Origin: Nocardia vermiculata NBRC 100427
GTDB taxonomy: Bacteria > Actinomycetota > Actinomycetes > Mycobacteriales > Mycobacteriaceae
DNA length: 64,000 bases
Reading direction: 5' to 3'
Assembly: GCF_001613265.1 (NCBI RefSeq)
Contig: NZ_BDCA01000016.1
Coordinates: 100,754 to 164,753 of the forward strand
The notes under the pieces were generated by a model that made no database searches, was not told where the DNA came from, and worked only from the letters and a program-made list of their open reading frames with translations. Both the position numbers and the translations under genes were made by a program. Of the stretch, positions 8,974-17,602 are shown one piece after another. Within the stretch, counting starts at the first letter, position 1. Each line of letters begins with the position of its first letter.

Positions 8974-9420
8974 ATGGACCCTTACAGCATCTTCGCCGAC
9001 ATCGTGGCGGGGCGGGCACCGTCGTCCAAGGTCTACGAGGATGCGGATGTCCTCGCGTTCATGGATATTCGTCCGATGACGCCCGGACATCTGCTGGTGA
9101 TTCCGAAGGTCGCGGCGCGCAGTCTGGCGGAACTCGATCCGGTGGTCGGCGGCAAGCTCTTTCGGGTCGGTCAGCGCTTGGCGGCCGCGCTGCGCGAGTC
9201 CGAGGTGGCGTGCGACGGGGTGAATCTGTTCCTCGCCGACGGCGAGGTCGCAGGGCAGGAAGTGTTCCACGTCCATCTGCATGTCATTCCCCGGACTTCG
9301 GGCGACGGATTCGGGTTGCGTTACCGCGCTACCGGTCCGGCGCGTGCCGACCTGGATTATCTGGCCGCGTCGATCGCCGCCGCGGACCGGCGCGCGTCCC
9401 CGCAGGCTTCGGGGAACTAG
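8974..9420 (+). CDS. HIT family protein (second copy, Hint/Fhit-like)
   Basis: Cytoplasmic HIT protein of 148 aa. It has the N-terminal pattern DPYSIFADIVAGRAPSSKVYED common to bacterial Hint-like proteins, the FMDIRPMTPGHLLVIPK strand, and the active-site triad HVHLHVIPR. The sequence differs clearly from the protein at 2528-2953, so these are two HIT subfamilies rather than a recent duplication. It probably hydrolyses a nucleoside phosphoramidate or dinucleoside polyphosphate. Exact substrate is unknown. Confidence 0.86.
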   Translation: MDPYSIFADIVAGRAPSSKVYEDADVLAFMDIRPMTPGHLLVIPKVAARSLAELDPVVGGKLFRVGQRLAAALRESEVACDGVNLFLADGEVAGQEVFHVHLHVIPRTSGDGFGLRYRATGPARADLDYLAASIAAADRRASPQASGN

Positions 9421-9558
9421 CGACTCACTCCTCCTCGGGCGTACCGAGAGCACACCGCGCGGTTTGCTGAAGAAACGCCGAAGAAGGAAAGACCACCCGG
9501 AAACCCCGGCGTGAGCTACGTTGAGTAGCAATTGTGGTGGGCTGATGGAGGTGGGGCC

Positions 9559-10518
9559 GTGCGTCGTTCGCTCGTTGCTGCTGTTGTGCTGGCGCTCGGT
9601 CTCGGTCTCTTCGCTCCCTGGGCCGGGCCGCTACCGCGGGCCGCGGCGGCGCAGGTGGTCCGCGTCGACGAGGTGCGCCCCACTCGCACGGCACTGTTCA
9701 TCGACTCGCCGTCCATGGGCCGCACCATCCAGGTACAGGTACTGCATCCGGCCGGTGGCGGCGCCCGGCCCAGCTACTATCTGCTCGACGGCCTGGATCC
9801 CGGTGTCACGCAGAGCACCTGGACCAACGCCACCGACGCCGAGCCTTTCTTCGCCGGTAAGAATGTCAATGTCGTGCTGCCGATCGGTGGCCAGGCGAGT
9901 TACTACACCGACTGGCAGTCCGACGATCCGCACTTCGGCCGCTACCGGTGGGAGACCTTCTTGACCCGGGAACTCCCGCCGATCATCGACGCCACCTTCG
10001 CCGGGAACGGCGTCAACGCGATCGGCGGCCTGTCGATGGGTGGTATCGCCGCATTCGTGCTCGCGGTGCGCCATCCCGAGCTGTACCAGGCGGTGGCCGG
10101 TTACAGCGCCTGCCCGGACCTGGGCATGGCGCAGGGCGCGATCATGTTCTCGGTGGCCAACCGCGGCGGCAATCCACTGAATATGTGGGGCGCGCCGGGC
10201 AGCCCCGAATGGGGTGCGCACGATCCGGCACTGCTCGCGGAGCGACTGCGGGGCAAGACCATCTACCTGTCCACCGGTACCGGCATTCCGGGGCCGCACG
10301 AGGCGGAGATCAAACCGCAGTTGCCGGAGAACATCCTGCTCGGCGGACCGATCGAGGCCGGTGTCGGCATCTGTGTAACCGCCTTCGAACAGCGGCTGCG
10401 CGCCTTGCGGATCCCGGCCCGGGTCGATCACAGCCCGGTCGGCACCCACTCGTGGTCGTACTGGCAGGACTATCTGCATGCCTCCTGGCCGACGGTCGGC
10501 GGTGCGATCGGCGCCTGA
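9559..10518 (+). CDS. Secreted antigen-85-like esterase (putative mycolyltransferase family)
   Basis: Exported alpha/beta-hydrolase of 319 aa. The signal peptide is clear (MRRSLVAAVVLALGLGLFAPW, cleavage likely after PRAAAA). The mature domain resembles antigen 85/FbpD: YYLLDGLDP, a nucleophile elbow GLSMGG, and a C-terminal His in VGTHSWSYW. Antigen 85 proteins transfer mycolates to trehalose and arabinogalactan. This member may be an esterase of the same fold. GTG 9559 is chosen over the upstream frame because GGAGGTG lies 5-6 nt before it and the signal peptide starts there. M. tuberculosis has an exported esterase (Rv0774c) in the corresponding interval. Confidence 0.83.
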   Translation: MRRSLVAAVVLALGLGLFAPWAGPLPRAAAAQVVRVDEVRPTRTALFIDSPSMGRTIQVQVLHPAGGGARPSYYLLDGLDPGVTQSTWTNATDAEPFFAGKNVNVVLPIGGQASYYTDWQSDDPHFGRYRWETFLTRELPPIIDATFAGNGVNAIGGLSMGGIAAFVLAVRHPELYQAVAGYSACPDLGMAQGAIMFSVANRGGNPLNMWGAPGSPEWGAHDPALLAERLRGKTIYLSTGTGIPGPHEAEIKPQLPENILLGGPIEAGVGICVTAFEQRLRALRIPARVDHSPVGTHSWSYWQDYLHASWPTVGGAIGA

Positions 10519-10538
10519 CCGGCCCGTGCACGGGCCGG
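10519..10538. terminator. Perfect 20-bp palindrome between convergent genes
   Basis: The 10-bp half CCGGCCCGTG is followed directly by its exact complement, immediately after the esterase stop and before the DUF397 stop. It probably terminates or stabilises both transcripts. There is no U tract. Confidence 0.5.
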
Positions 10539-10549
10539 GGCTGTTGCCC

Positions 10550-10774
10550 TCAGGCGGTTGCCGCGCCGGGCCGGTTGAATTCGCCGTCCTTGGCTCCTGC
10601 GACGAAGGCCCGCCACTCGCCGGGGGTGAAGATCAGCGTCGGCCCGTCCGGGTTCTTCGCATCCCGCAGACCGATATTTCCGCTGGCCAGGAATGCGATC
10701 TCGACGCCCCCGGCCCCCTCCCCACTGCGCTGCCAGACCGCTCCCGGCTCGATATCGCGATTCTTCGCTTCCAC
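10550..10774 (-). CDS. DUF397 domain protein
   Basis: Small protein of 74 aa with the DUF397 pattern: WQRSGE, VEIAFL, IGLRDAKNPDGPTLIFTPGEWRAFVAG. In actinomycetes these proteins usually pair with an XRE-family regulator and are linked to developmental or antitoxin-like control. Here no XRE gene is adjacent, so it is an orphan. The GTG at 10774 has AGGAG five to eight nt upstream and begins at the domain. A longer open frame to 10906 adds only arginine-rich sequence. Confidence 0.8.
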   Translation of the reverse strand: MEAKNRDIEPGAVWQRSGEGAGGVEIAFLASGNIGLRDAKNPDGPTLIFTPGEWRAFVAGAKDGEFNRPGAATA

Positions 10775-11084
10775 GCTGTGCTCCTGATCGATGTCTGTGC
10801 CCACCGGTCGACCGGCGGGGCGCTGTCGTGCACCGACCCTATTCGGTTCGCGGAGGTGATATCGCAGCCGCCGGAAATCCGTCCGTATCGGCATGGCCGG
10901 AATCACACGGATATTCCCACCTGCGGAATGTCGACGTCGTGCGGGCGTACCGGCAACAGTGCTGGTTTACGGCGCAACCGGAGCGGAAACCCCCTTCTTG
11001 TGGCAGACATATGGCGTCGACCAGGACACAGATTCAGGGCACACGTCCTGCCGCACTGAAGGGACGACAAGGATGGAGCACCGC
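10775..11084. other. Intergenic region between DUF397 and small Cys protein gene
   Basis: Divergent spacer of 310 bp. It must hold promoters for both flanking genes. I cannot assign a convincing -10/-35 pair on either strand and see no repeat or RNA gene. Confidence 0.4.
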
Positions 11085-11297
11085 ATGGCACCCGTCTTCG
11101 ACAGTTGCGCGGTGGTGCCCCGGCACCTCACCGTCGAGCAGGCGCACAACATCCTGCACAGTCACAGCAGCTGTCCCAACGACCAATGCCCGCGTCGCAA
11201 AGCCGCACTGTTCTTCCTGATGGAATCTCGCCGTTCGGCCCGCGGCAACGGGCGTGACCTGCGTCGGCCTACGCCGCGCACTACCGGGCTGGGTTAG
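11085..11297 (+). CDS. Small conserved-looking hypothetical protein with paired Cys-Pro motifs
   Basis: Short protein of 70 aa. Its centre has HNILHSHSSCPNDQCPRRKAAL, so His and two CP motifs lie close enough to bind a metal. The rest is basic. It has no recognised family, membrane helix or signal peptide. ATG 11085 has GGAG 6 nt upstream. An in-frame ATG at 11073 would add four residues. It is followed after 95 bp by ptrB, which has its own leaderless promoter. Function unknown. Confidence 0.55.
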   Translation: MAPVFDSCAVVPRHLTVEQAHNILHSHSSCPNDQCPRRKAALFFLMESRRSARGNGRDLRRPTPRTTGLG

Positions 11298-11379
11298 CTC
11301 GGGATCGGTACCCGCACTCGCCGCCGTGGATGACGACGGCGAGTGCGGGGTCCTGCGCCCGCTGGGGGCGGGCCGCGAT

Positions 11380-11385
11380 TACGGT
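11380..11385 (+). promoter_or_regulatory. -10 box for leaderless ptrB
   Basis: TACGGT lies exactly 7 nt before ATG 11393. It decides against the longer open frame starting at 11330. Confidence 0.6.
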
Positions 11386-11392
11386 GGTCACC

Positions 11393-13567
11393 ATGGCTCT
11401 CGACAGTGGTACCGGAACCATCCCGAATACCGGCGATCCCGCGGCGGTAACCCCGCCGGTTGCCAAACAAATCCCGGCGCAGCGCACCCATCACGGTGAC
11501 ACTTTCGTCGACCCCTACGAATGGCTGCGCGATAAAGACGACCCCGAAGTGGTTGCCTATCTCGAGGCCGAGAACGCCTATACCGACGCGCAGACCGAAC
11601 ATCTGGCTCCACTGCGCGCGCGGATTTTCGACGAGATCAAATCACGCACCCAGGAGACCGATCTGTCGGTGCCGGCGCGGCTCGGCGACTATTGGTATTA
11701 CTCCCGCAGTTTCGAGGGGCGTCAGTACGGCGTGCACTGCCGTTGCCCGGTGTCGGACCCCGACGACTGGACCCCGCCACAGCTCGACGCCGACGTAGAG
11801 ATCGCTGGTGAGGAGATTCTGCTCGACAGCAATGTGCTCGCCGAAGGGCACGATTTCTTCGCCCTCGGGGCCTATTCGATCAGCCACGACGGCACTCAGC
11901 TCGCCTATTCCACCGATACCGTCGGTGACGAGCGGTATGTGCTGCGCATCAAGGATCTGCGCAGCGGTGAACTGCTGGGCGACGAAATTCCCGGGACGGC
12001 GCCCGGTGCGACCTGGTCGCTGGACGGAACGCATATCTTCTATCAGACCGTCGACGAATCCTGGCGGCCCGATACCGTGTGGCGGCACCGTCTCGGTTCC
12101 GCGCACAGCGACGACGTGACCGTATTCCACGAGCCCGACGAACGGTACTGGGTGAGTATCGGGGCCACCCGTTCCGAGAAGTACCTGATGATCTGGGTCG
12201 GGTCGAAGATCACCAGCGAGGGCTGGATCCTCGAATCCGACCGGCCCGAGGGCGAGTTCCGGGTGCTGCTGCCGCGCCGCGAGGGCGTGGAGTACTCCGC
12301 CGAGCATGCGGTGATCGGCGGGCGCGATCGGCTGTTGATCCTGCACAACGATGTGGTCGACGGCGTGAAGGCGGAGAACTTCGTGCTGGCCGAGGCGCCG
12401 CTGGAGGACCCCTCCGCGATGACCGAGCTGATCGGGCACCGCGACGATGTGCGGCTCGAGGATATCGACTGCTTCGCCGAGCATCTGGTGCTGTCGTACC
12501 GGCGTGAGGCGCTGCCGCGGGTAGCGGTGTGGCCGTTGACCGCCGACGGCTACGGCGAGCGCCGGGAGCTGGACTTCGGCCTGGAACTGTTCTCCGCCGG
12601 TATGGGATCGAATCCGGAATGGGCGCAGCCGACACTGCGGGTGGGCGTGACCTCGTTCATCACCCCGATGCAGATCTTCGACTACGTGCCGGCCACCGGT
12701 GAGATGATGCTGCGCAAGCAGCAGCAGGTCCTCGGTGGTTACGATCCGGAAGAGTATGTGCAGCACCGCGATTGGGCGACCGCCGCGGACGGCACCCGAA
12801 TTCCGATCTCGGTGGTGCGCCGTCGCGACAGCGAGGGTGCCGAGCCGAAGCCGTTGCTGCTCTACGGTTACGGCTCCTACGAGGCCAGCATCGACCCGGG
12901 TTTCTCGGTGTCACGGCTGTCGCTGCTGGACCGGGGTGTGGTCTTCGCCGTCGCACATGTGCGCGGCGGCGGTGAGATGGGCCGGCTCTGGTACGAGCAC
13001 GGTAAGACGCTCACCAAGAAGAACACCTTCACCGACTTCGTTTCCTGCGCACAGCATCTGATCGACGCCGGGGTGACGACACCGCAGCAGATGATCGCCG
13101 ACGGCGGTAGCGCCGGGGGTCTGCTGATGGGTGCGGTGGCCAATCTGGCACCGGAACTGTTCGCCGGCATTCTCGCGAATGTGCCGTTCGTGGATCCGCT
13201 CACCTCGATTCTCGACCCGTCGCTGCCACTGACGGTCATCGAATGGGACGAGTGGGGTAACCCGCTCGAAGATCCCGAGGTCTACGCCTATATGAAGGCG
13301 TACTCGCCGTATGAGAACGTCGCGGCGCAGAACTATCCGGCAATTCTGGCGATCACCAGCATCAACGACACCCGGGTGCTGTACGTGGAGCCGGCCAAGT
13401 GGGTTGCTGCCCTGCGGGCCACGAAGACCGGAGATTCCCAGCTCCTACTGAAGACCGAGATGAGCGCGGGACACGGTGGGGTCAGCGGACGCTACGAGAA
13501 GTGGAAGGAAGTGGCGTTCGAATTCGCCTGGGTCCTCGATACCTTGGGTCTCGGCGGCGAGAACTGA
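11393..13567 (+). CDS. ptrB: Oligopeptidase B (prolyl oligopeptidase family S9)
   Basis: Cytosolic serine peptidase of 724 aa that cleaves short peptides after basic residues. The N-terminal beta-propeller includes DPYEWLRDKDDPEV and ends near residue 440. The C-terminal hydrolase domain has LLLYGYGSYE, the nucleophile Ser near residue 571 in GGSAGGLLMG, the acid in SINDTRVLY, and the His in SAGHGG. In M. tuberculosis H37Rv the gene is split (Rv0781/Rv0782). Here it is one intact frame. It follows purB as in that genome, without purC. Confidence 0.93.
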   Translation: MALDSGTGTIPNTGDPAAVTPPVAKQIPAQRTHHGDTFVDPYEWLRDKDDPEVVAYLEAENAYTDAQTEHLAPLRARIFDEIKSRTQETDLSVPARLGDYWYYSRSFEGRQYGVHCRCPVSDPDDWTPPQLDADVEIAGEEILLDSNVLAEGHDFFALGAYSISHDGTQLAYSTDTVGDERYVLRIKDLRSGELLGDEIPGTAPGATWSLDGTHIFYQTVDESWRPDTVWRHRLGSAHSDDVTVFHEPDERYWVSIGATRSEKYLMIWVGSKITSEGWILESDRPEGEFRVLLPRREGVEYSAEHAVIGGRDRLLILHNDVVDGVKAENFVLAEAPLEDPSAMTELIGHRDDVRLEDIDCFAEHLVLSYRREALPRVAVWPLTADGYGERRELDFGLELFSAGMGSNPEWAQPTLRVGVTSFITPMQIFDYVPATGEMMLRKQQQVLGGYDPEEYVQHRDWATAADGTRIPISVVRRRDSEGAEPKPLLLYGYGSYEASIDPGFSVSRLSLLDRGVVFAVAHVRGGGEMGRLWYEHGKTLTKKNTFTDFVSCAQHLIDAGVTTPQQMIADGGSAGGLLMGAVANLAPELFAGILANVPFVDPLTSILDPSLPLTVIEWDEWGNPLEDPEVYAYMKAYSPYENVAAQNYPAILAITSINDTRVLYVEPAKWVAALRATKTGDSQLLLKTEMSAGHGGVSGRYEKWKEVAFEFAWVLDTLGLGGEN

Positions 13568-13572
13568 GCTAC

Positions 13573-13603
13573 CCGGTGGCGCCGTCGCCGACGGCGCCAC
13601 CGG
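13573..13603. terminator. Strong hairpin between convergent ptrB and gadB
   Basis: CCGGTGGCGCCGTC pairs perfectly over 14 bp with GACGGCGCCACCGG across a 3-nt GCC loop. It lies just after the ptrB stop and before the gadB stop, so it probably serves both genes. It lacks a U tract. Confidence 0.65.
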
Positions 13604-13643
13604 TGCGTACCGGCCTGGTCCGAGGTGTCGAGGCGGGAAGCGG

Positions 13644-15053
13644 CTACCGCAGGTCGAGTGCGTTCGCGATCGACTCGTCCGATACCGCGGCGGTGGCATC
13701 GTGGGTGAAACCGCCCGCTTCCCGGCGGGTCAGCGGCACCGACAGCGGATGTTTCCGCAGCTGGTCGATGCATCGGTCGATATCGGCCAGCAGCAGATCG
13801 GCCATATCGTGGGTGAAGCCGTGCCGGATGACCGCGCGCATGATCGTCTCGTCCTGCCGATCGGCGGGCAGCGGGTAGGCGGCGATCAGCCAGCCGCGCG
13901 AGCGCAGCCGCTCGGACAGGTCGTAGAGGTTGAACCCCGGATCCCCGCGCAGCTTCCACGACACCGCACTGATGCCCTGCTCGGTGGAGCCGTCGTGAAT
14001 CATCTCGAACAGCCCGGTATCCGACAGCCCCTGGGCCAGGTGCCGGCAGACCCGGTAGATCGCCGACTGCACCCGGGTGTATCCGGTTCGGCCCAGTCGG
14101 ATGAAGTCGTAGTACTGGGTGATGGCCTGCCCGCCCGGTCGGGAGAAGTTCAGATTGAAGGTAGCCATGCTGCCGCCCAGATAGTCCACATCGAAGATCA
14201 GCTCGGCGGGCAGGTCGTCGGTGTCGCGCCAGATCGCCCACCCGGCGCCCAGCGGCGCCAGTCCGGTCTTGTGCCCGGAGGCGTTGATCGACTTCACCCG
14301 CGGTAACCGGAAGTCCCACACCAGATCCGGTGCGGTGAAGGGAGCGAGGAAGCCGCCGCTGGCGGCGTCGACATGCAGGGGAACGTCCAGTCCGGTGCGG
14401 GCCTGCAGTTCGTCCAGTGTCGCACTCATCGCGGCGATGTCCTCGAACAGGCCGGTGTAGGTCTGGCCCATGGTCGCCACCACCATGATCGTGTTCGAAT
14501 CACAGTGTGCGGCAAGGTCGTCCGGATGCATGGTGTAGCGGTCCCCGCGCAGCGGCACCTGCCGGATCTCCACATCGAAATACCGGGCGAACTTCTCCCA
14601 GCAGACCTGGACCGGCCCGCAGACGAAGTTGGGCACGCCCTGCCCGCCACGTTTGCGCCAGCGTGTCTTCGCCGCGAGGCCACCGAGCATGGCGGCCTCG
14701 CTGGAACCGGTGGTGGAGGTGCCGTGTGTGGTGTCGGGATGCGGTGCATGCCACAGGTCGGCGACCATCCGGACGCAGCGGCGCTCCAACTCGGCGGTCT
14801 GCGGGTACTCGTCCTTGTCGACGATGTTCTTGGCCAGGCTCTGAGCCATCAGTCGCTGCGCGTACTCGTCGATCCAGGTGGTGCAGAAGGTGGCCAGATT
14901 CATCCGTGAGACGCCGTCGAGCATCAGCTCGTCGTGCACGATCTGGTAAGCCTCCTGCGCCGGCATCTCGGGATCCGGAAAGGTGCCCTTGGGGGCGCCG
15001 CGATCCAGATCGGGCATGGCGAACAGGTCGTCTGATTCCGGTAGTGCAGCCAT
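13644..15053 (-). CDS. gadB: Glutamate decarboxylase
   Basis: PLP enzyme of 469 aa converting glutamate to GABA and CO2, consuming a proton. Motifs include TTGSSEAAMLGGLA, the aspartate of HVDAASGGF, and the Schiff-base lysine in NASGHKTGLAP about residue 260. ATG 15053 is preceded by GGAGAGG at good spacing. The same frame is open to 16502 but that stretch is antisense to the M20 gene and is not protein-like. No glutamate/GABA antiporter (gadC) or GABA transaminase is nearby. A role in acid or glutamate balance is inferred. In M. tuberculosis gadB is elsewhere (Rv3432c). Confidence 0.93.
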   Translation of the reverse strand: MAALPESDDLFAMPDLDRGAPKGTFPDPEMPAQEAYQIVHDELMLDGVSRMNLATFCTTWIDEYAQRLMAQSLAKNIVDKDEYPQTAELERRCVRMVADLWHAPHPDTTHGTSTTGSSEAAMLGGLAAKTRWRKRGGQGVPNFVCGPVQVCWEKFARYFDVEIRQVPLRGDRYTMHPDDLAAHCDSNTIMVVATMGQTYTGLFEDIAAMSATLDELQARTGLDVPLHVDAASGGFLAPFTAPDLVWDFRLPRVKSINASGHKTGLAPLGAGWAIWRDTDDLPAELIFDVDYLGGSMATFNLNFSRPGGQAITQYYDFIRLGRTGYTRVQSAIYRVCRHLAQGLSDTGLFEMIHDGSTEQGISAVSWKLRGDPGFNLYDLSERLRSRGWLIAAYPLPADRQDETIMRAVIRHGFTHDMADLLLADIDRCIDQLRKHPLSVPLTRREAGGFTHDATAAVSDESIANALDLR

Positions 15054-15172
15054 CTCATCCTCTCCAGGGACTTCGATCGCGCTCGGGTTCGTATCCCATG
15101 ATGCCCTCCGAGCTGCCCGGACGTGGACGAACGGCGCGATGGATACGCGCGCGGGTGGACCGACGGGGCGGA

Positions 15173-15178
15173 TACGGT
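15173..15178 (+). promoter_or_regulatory. -10 box for the M20 peptidase gene
   Basis: TACGGT lies about 38 nt before ATG 15216, and a GGAGAGG ribosome site lies between, so this transcript has a leader. The region is shared with the divergent gadB start at 15053. Confidence 0.4.
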
Positions 15179-15215
15179 GGCTCGGGAATGTCGAGCACAG
15201 GAGAGGTGGCGGGCG

Positions 15216-16586
15216 ATGACCGGCGACGAACGGACCGCGCGGCTGCGCGCACAGGTGCACTCGCTCATGCCGCAGGCGCGCACGGATCTGGCCCGGTTGG
15301 TGGCCTATCGATCGGTCGCCGACGAGCGGCAGTTCCCGGTGCAGGAGTGCCGGCAGGCGGCACGGTGGGTCGCCGATGCCTGCTCCGCCGTCGGGCTGAC
15401 CGATGTCGGACTGCATCCGACACCGGACGGTAGCGAGGCGGTAGTGGCCAGGTATCCGGCACCCGCCGGCGCGCCCACGGTGTTGCTGTACTGCCACTAC
15501 GACGTGCAGCCCCCGGTCGACGAGGCGGCCTGGGACAGCCCGGTATGGGAGCTCACCGAACGGGACGGTCGCTGGTACGGACGCGGCGCGGCCGACTGCA
15601 AGGGCAATCTGATCGCTCACCTCACAGCACTGCGGGCAGTACAGAACATGATGGGTGACAACGGATTCCCGGTCGGCATCACGTTGGTCGCGGAGGGGTC
15701 GGAGGAGCAGGGGACCGGCGGCCTGGAGGAATTCGTCCCCGCCCATCCGGAGCTGCTGCGCGCGGACGCGCTGGTGATCGCCGACTGTGGCAACGTCGCT
15801 GTCGGGGTGCCCACCTTCACACAAACCCTGCGGGGCAATGTGAACGTCCTCGTCACTGTCGAAACACTCTCGGGCCCAATACATTCCGGAATGTTCGGCG
15901 GTGCCGCCCCGGATGCGACCGCCGCGTTGGTCCGGCTGTTGTCCACCCTGCGTGACGAGCACGGCGACACCACCGTCGCGGGTCTGCCGGCCGAGCAGCG
16001 CTGGGACGGCGTGCAGTATCCGGCCGAGCAGTTCCGCGCCGACGCGGGCGTGCTCGACGGGGTGCACTTGCTCGGCAGCGGCGCTGTCGCCGACATGCTG
16101 TGGGCCCGTCCGGCCGTGACTATTCTGGGGATCGACGTGCCTCCGGTGGTCGGCTCGGCGGCGGCGATCCAGCCCACTGCGCGGGCCCGGCTCAATCTGC
16201 GCATCCCGCCCGGTGTGGACCCCGACTCGGCGTTGCGGGCCCTGACCGCTCATCTGGAATCGAATGCGCCGTGGGGTGCGCGAGTGCACATCGAACTCGA
16301 AGGCACCGGCGCACCGTTCCGTTCCGGGACCGGCGGCCCGGCCCGGCGGGCGATGGAGGCCGCGTTCGCCGCGGCCTACGGCCGCCCGGCCACGACGCAG
16401 GGACAGGGCGGCTCGATCCCGCTGTGCACTGTCTTCGCCGACACCTACCCGGACGCCGAGATCATGCTGATCGGTGTCGAGGAACCGGCCTGCCTGATCC
16501 ACGCGCCCAACGAGAGCGTGGACCCCGGCGAGATCGAACAGGTGGCGCTGACCGAGGCATTGTTTCTCACCTCGTACACCGGGTGA
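15216..16586 (+). CDS. M20 family metallopeptidase (dipeptidase-like)
   Basis: Cytosolic di-zinc amidohydrolase or peptidase of 456 aa. Metal-site motifs are in order: CHYDVQPP, GRGAADCKGN (bridging Asp), AEGSEEQG (catalytic Glu pair), ADCGN, and the C-terminal His in CLIHAPNES. The residue after the bridging Asp is Cys instead of the common Asp in GRGxxDDKG. The lid/dimerisation domain occupies the middle third. ATG 15216 has GGAGAGG upstream. Substrate is likely a short peptide but is not predictable. Confidence 0.87.
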   Translation: MTGDERTARLRAQVHSLMPQARTDLARLVAYRSVADERQFPVQECRQAARWVADACSAVGLTDVGLHPTPDGSEAVVARYPAPAGAPTVLLYCHYDVQPPVDEAAWDSPVWELTERDGRWYGRGAADCKGNLIAHLTALRAVQNMMGDNGFPVGITLVAEGSEEQGTGGLEEFVPAHPELLRADALVIADCGNVAVGVPTFTQTLRGNVNVLVTVETLSGPIHSGMFGGAAPDATAALVRLLSTLRDEHGDTTVAGLPAEQRWDGVQYPAEQFRADAGVLDGVHLLGSGAVADMLWARPAVTILGIDVPPVVGSAAAIQPTARARLNLRIPPGVDPDSALRALTAHLESNAPWGARVHIELEGTGAPFRSGTGGPARRAMEAAFAAAYGRPATTQGQGGSIPLCTVFADTYPDAEIMLIGVEEPACLIHAPNESVDPGEIEQVALTEALFLTSYTG

Positions 16587-16616
16587 ACCCCGTCCGCGAC
16601 GCGGCCGGGTGCGGAC

Positions 16617-17261
16617 TCAGATGTCCCGCTGGGTCTCGGGCTCGACCGTGGTGAACTCGGTGCCTTCCGGTCGCATCTCGGTCAACCGGCCGAAATAGAT
16701 GCCCTGCGCTTCGGGCGCGATGACGCCGTAGTGGATCGGCAGTGCGGTCCGCGGCGACACCGCGCGCAGGTAGTCGACGGTTTCGCTGAGCTTCATCCAC
16801 GGTGCCGCGGCGGGAATGGCGAGCACACCTACCGGCACCGGCGGCACCCACAGCGAATCGCCCGGGTGCACGAACTGGGCCGGGTCGGCTGCGCTGCCCA
16901 GCTGGAAGACGGTGTTGTCGATGACCGGAATATCGGGATGGATCACCGCATGCCGGCCACCGCCCCCGGTGATCTGCAGGTCACCGACGTTCACGATATT
17001 TCCGGCGTGCACGGCCTCCCAGCCCTCGCCACGCTGCTGTGCGGTCTGCGGATCGCTGAGCAGCCGGGCGCCGGGGTTGGCCTCGACCAGCGCTTCGATC
17101 CGGGCCGGGTCGATGTGGTCGGGATGCTGATGGGTGATCGCGATGGCGTCGAGCCCGGTGATGCCCTCGAAGCCGTGCGCGAAGGTGCCCGGGTCGAACA
17201 GGACCTTCACACCGTTCAATTCGACGAGAACGCAGGAATGACCGAAGTGGGCGATACGCAT
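16617..17261 (-). CDS. Metallo-beta-lactamase-fold hydrolase
   Basis: Compact MBL-fold protein of 214 aa. It begins MRIAHFGHSCVLVE and carries the metal-binding motif HQHPDHID near residue 44, a later His/Asp (GGRHAVIHPD) and a final IHYG. This is the UlaG/RomA-like branch. It is convergent with the M20 gene and upstream of purS, the position of Rv0786c in M. tuberculosis. ATG 17261 sits 6 nt after a -10 box. Substrate unknown. Confidence 0.83.
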   Translation of the reverse strand: MRIAHFGHSCVLVELNGVKVLFDPGTFAHGFEGITGLDAIAITHQHPDHIDPARIEALVEANPGARLLSDPQTAQQRGEGWEAVHAGNIVNVGDLQITGGGGRHAVIHPDIPVIDNTVFQLGSAADPAQFVHPGDSLWVPPVPVGVLAIPAAAPWMKLSETVDYLRAVSPRTALPIHYGVIAPEAQGIYFGRLTEMRPEGTEFTTVEPETQRDI

Positions 17262-17267
17262 ATGCCC

Positions 17268-17273
17268 ACGCTA
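17268..17273 (-). promoter_or_regulatory. -10 box for leaderless MBL gene
   Basis: TAGCGT on the minus strand lies 6 nt before ATG 17261, with no Shine-Dalgarno between. Confidence 0.5.
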
Positions 17274-17322
17274 GCGCTCGGAGGGCAGGTGGCCCGGCGC
17301 GGCGCCGGTCAGCAGCGCCGAT

Positions 17323-17328
17323 TAAGCT
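17323..17328 (+). promoter_or_regulatory. -10 box for purSQ
   Basis: TAAGCT lies about 37 nt before the purS GTG, giving a short leader that contains the GAGGAG ribosome site. Confidence 0.45.
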
Positions 17329-17365
17329 GTTGCGGTAATCCCCCCACCAGCTTGAGGAGCAACGC

Positions 17366-17602
17366 GTGGCACGAGTTGTGGTCGAGGTGATGCCGAAGGC
17401 CGAGATCCTGGATCCGCAGGGTCAGGCCATCGCCGGCGCGCTCGGACGACTGGGCTTTCCGGGCGTTTCGGATGTGCGCCAGGGCAAGCGATTCGAACTC
17501 GACATCGACGAGAGCGTCAGCGATGCGGAGCTCGAGAAGATCGCCGAGGCCCTGCTCGCCAACACGGTGATCGAGGACTGGAAAGTGGTGCGGCTGCCGT
17601 GA
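17366..17602 (+). CDS. purS: FGAM synthase subunit PurS
   Basis: Small structural subunit of 78 aa of the three-part formylglycinamidine ribonucleotide synthase (PurS-PurQ-PurL). PurS bridges PurQ and PurL so that ammonia can pass between them. The pattern PKAEILDPQGQAIAGALGRLGF and the DIDES strand are typical. GTG 17366 has GAGGAG at 6 nt. The stop overlaps the purQ start by 4 nt. purL is encoded 5 kb downstream, so the complex is made from two loci. Confidence 0.93.
   Translation: MARVVVEVMPKAEILDPQGQAIAGALGRLGFPGVSDVRQGKRFELDIDESVSDAELEKIAEALLANTVIEDWKVVRLP

Noticed and set aside
7613..9019. Minus-strand open frame of 468 codons opposite purB
   Set aside because: Shadow frame; purB motifs are clear on the plus strand.
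15054..16502. Minus-strand frame open for about 480 codons in continuity with gadB
   Set aside because: It is antisense to the M20 peptidase, has no family similarity, and gadB has a good start with GGAGAGG at 15053. High GC content keeps antisense frames open.
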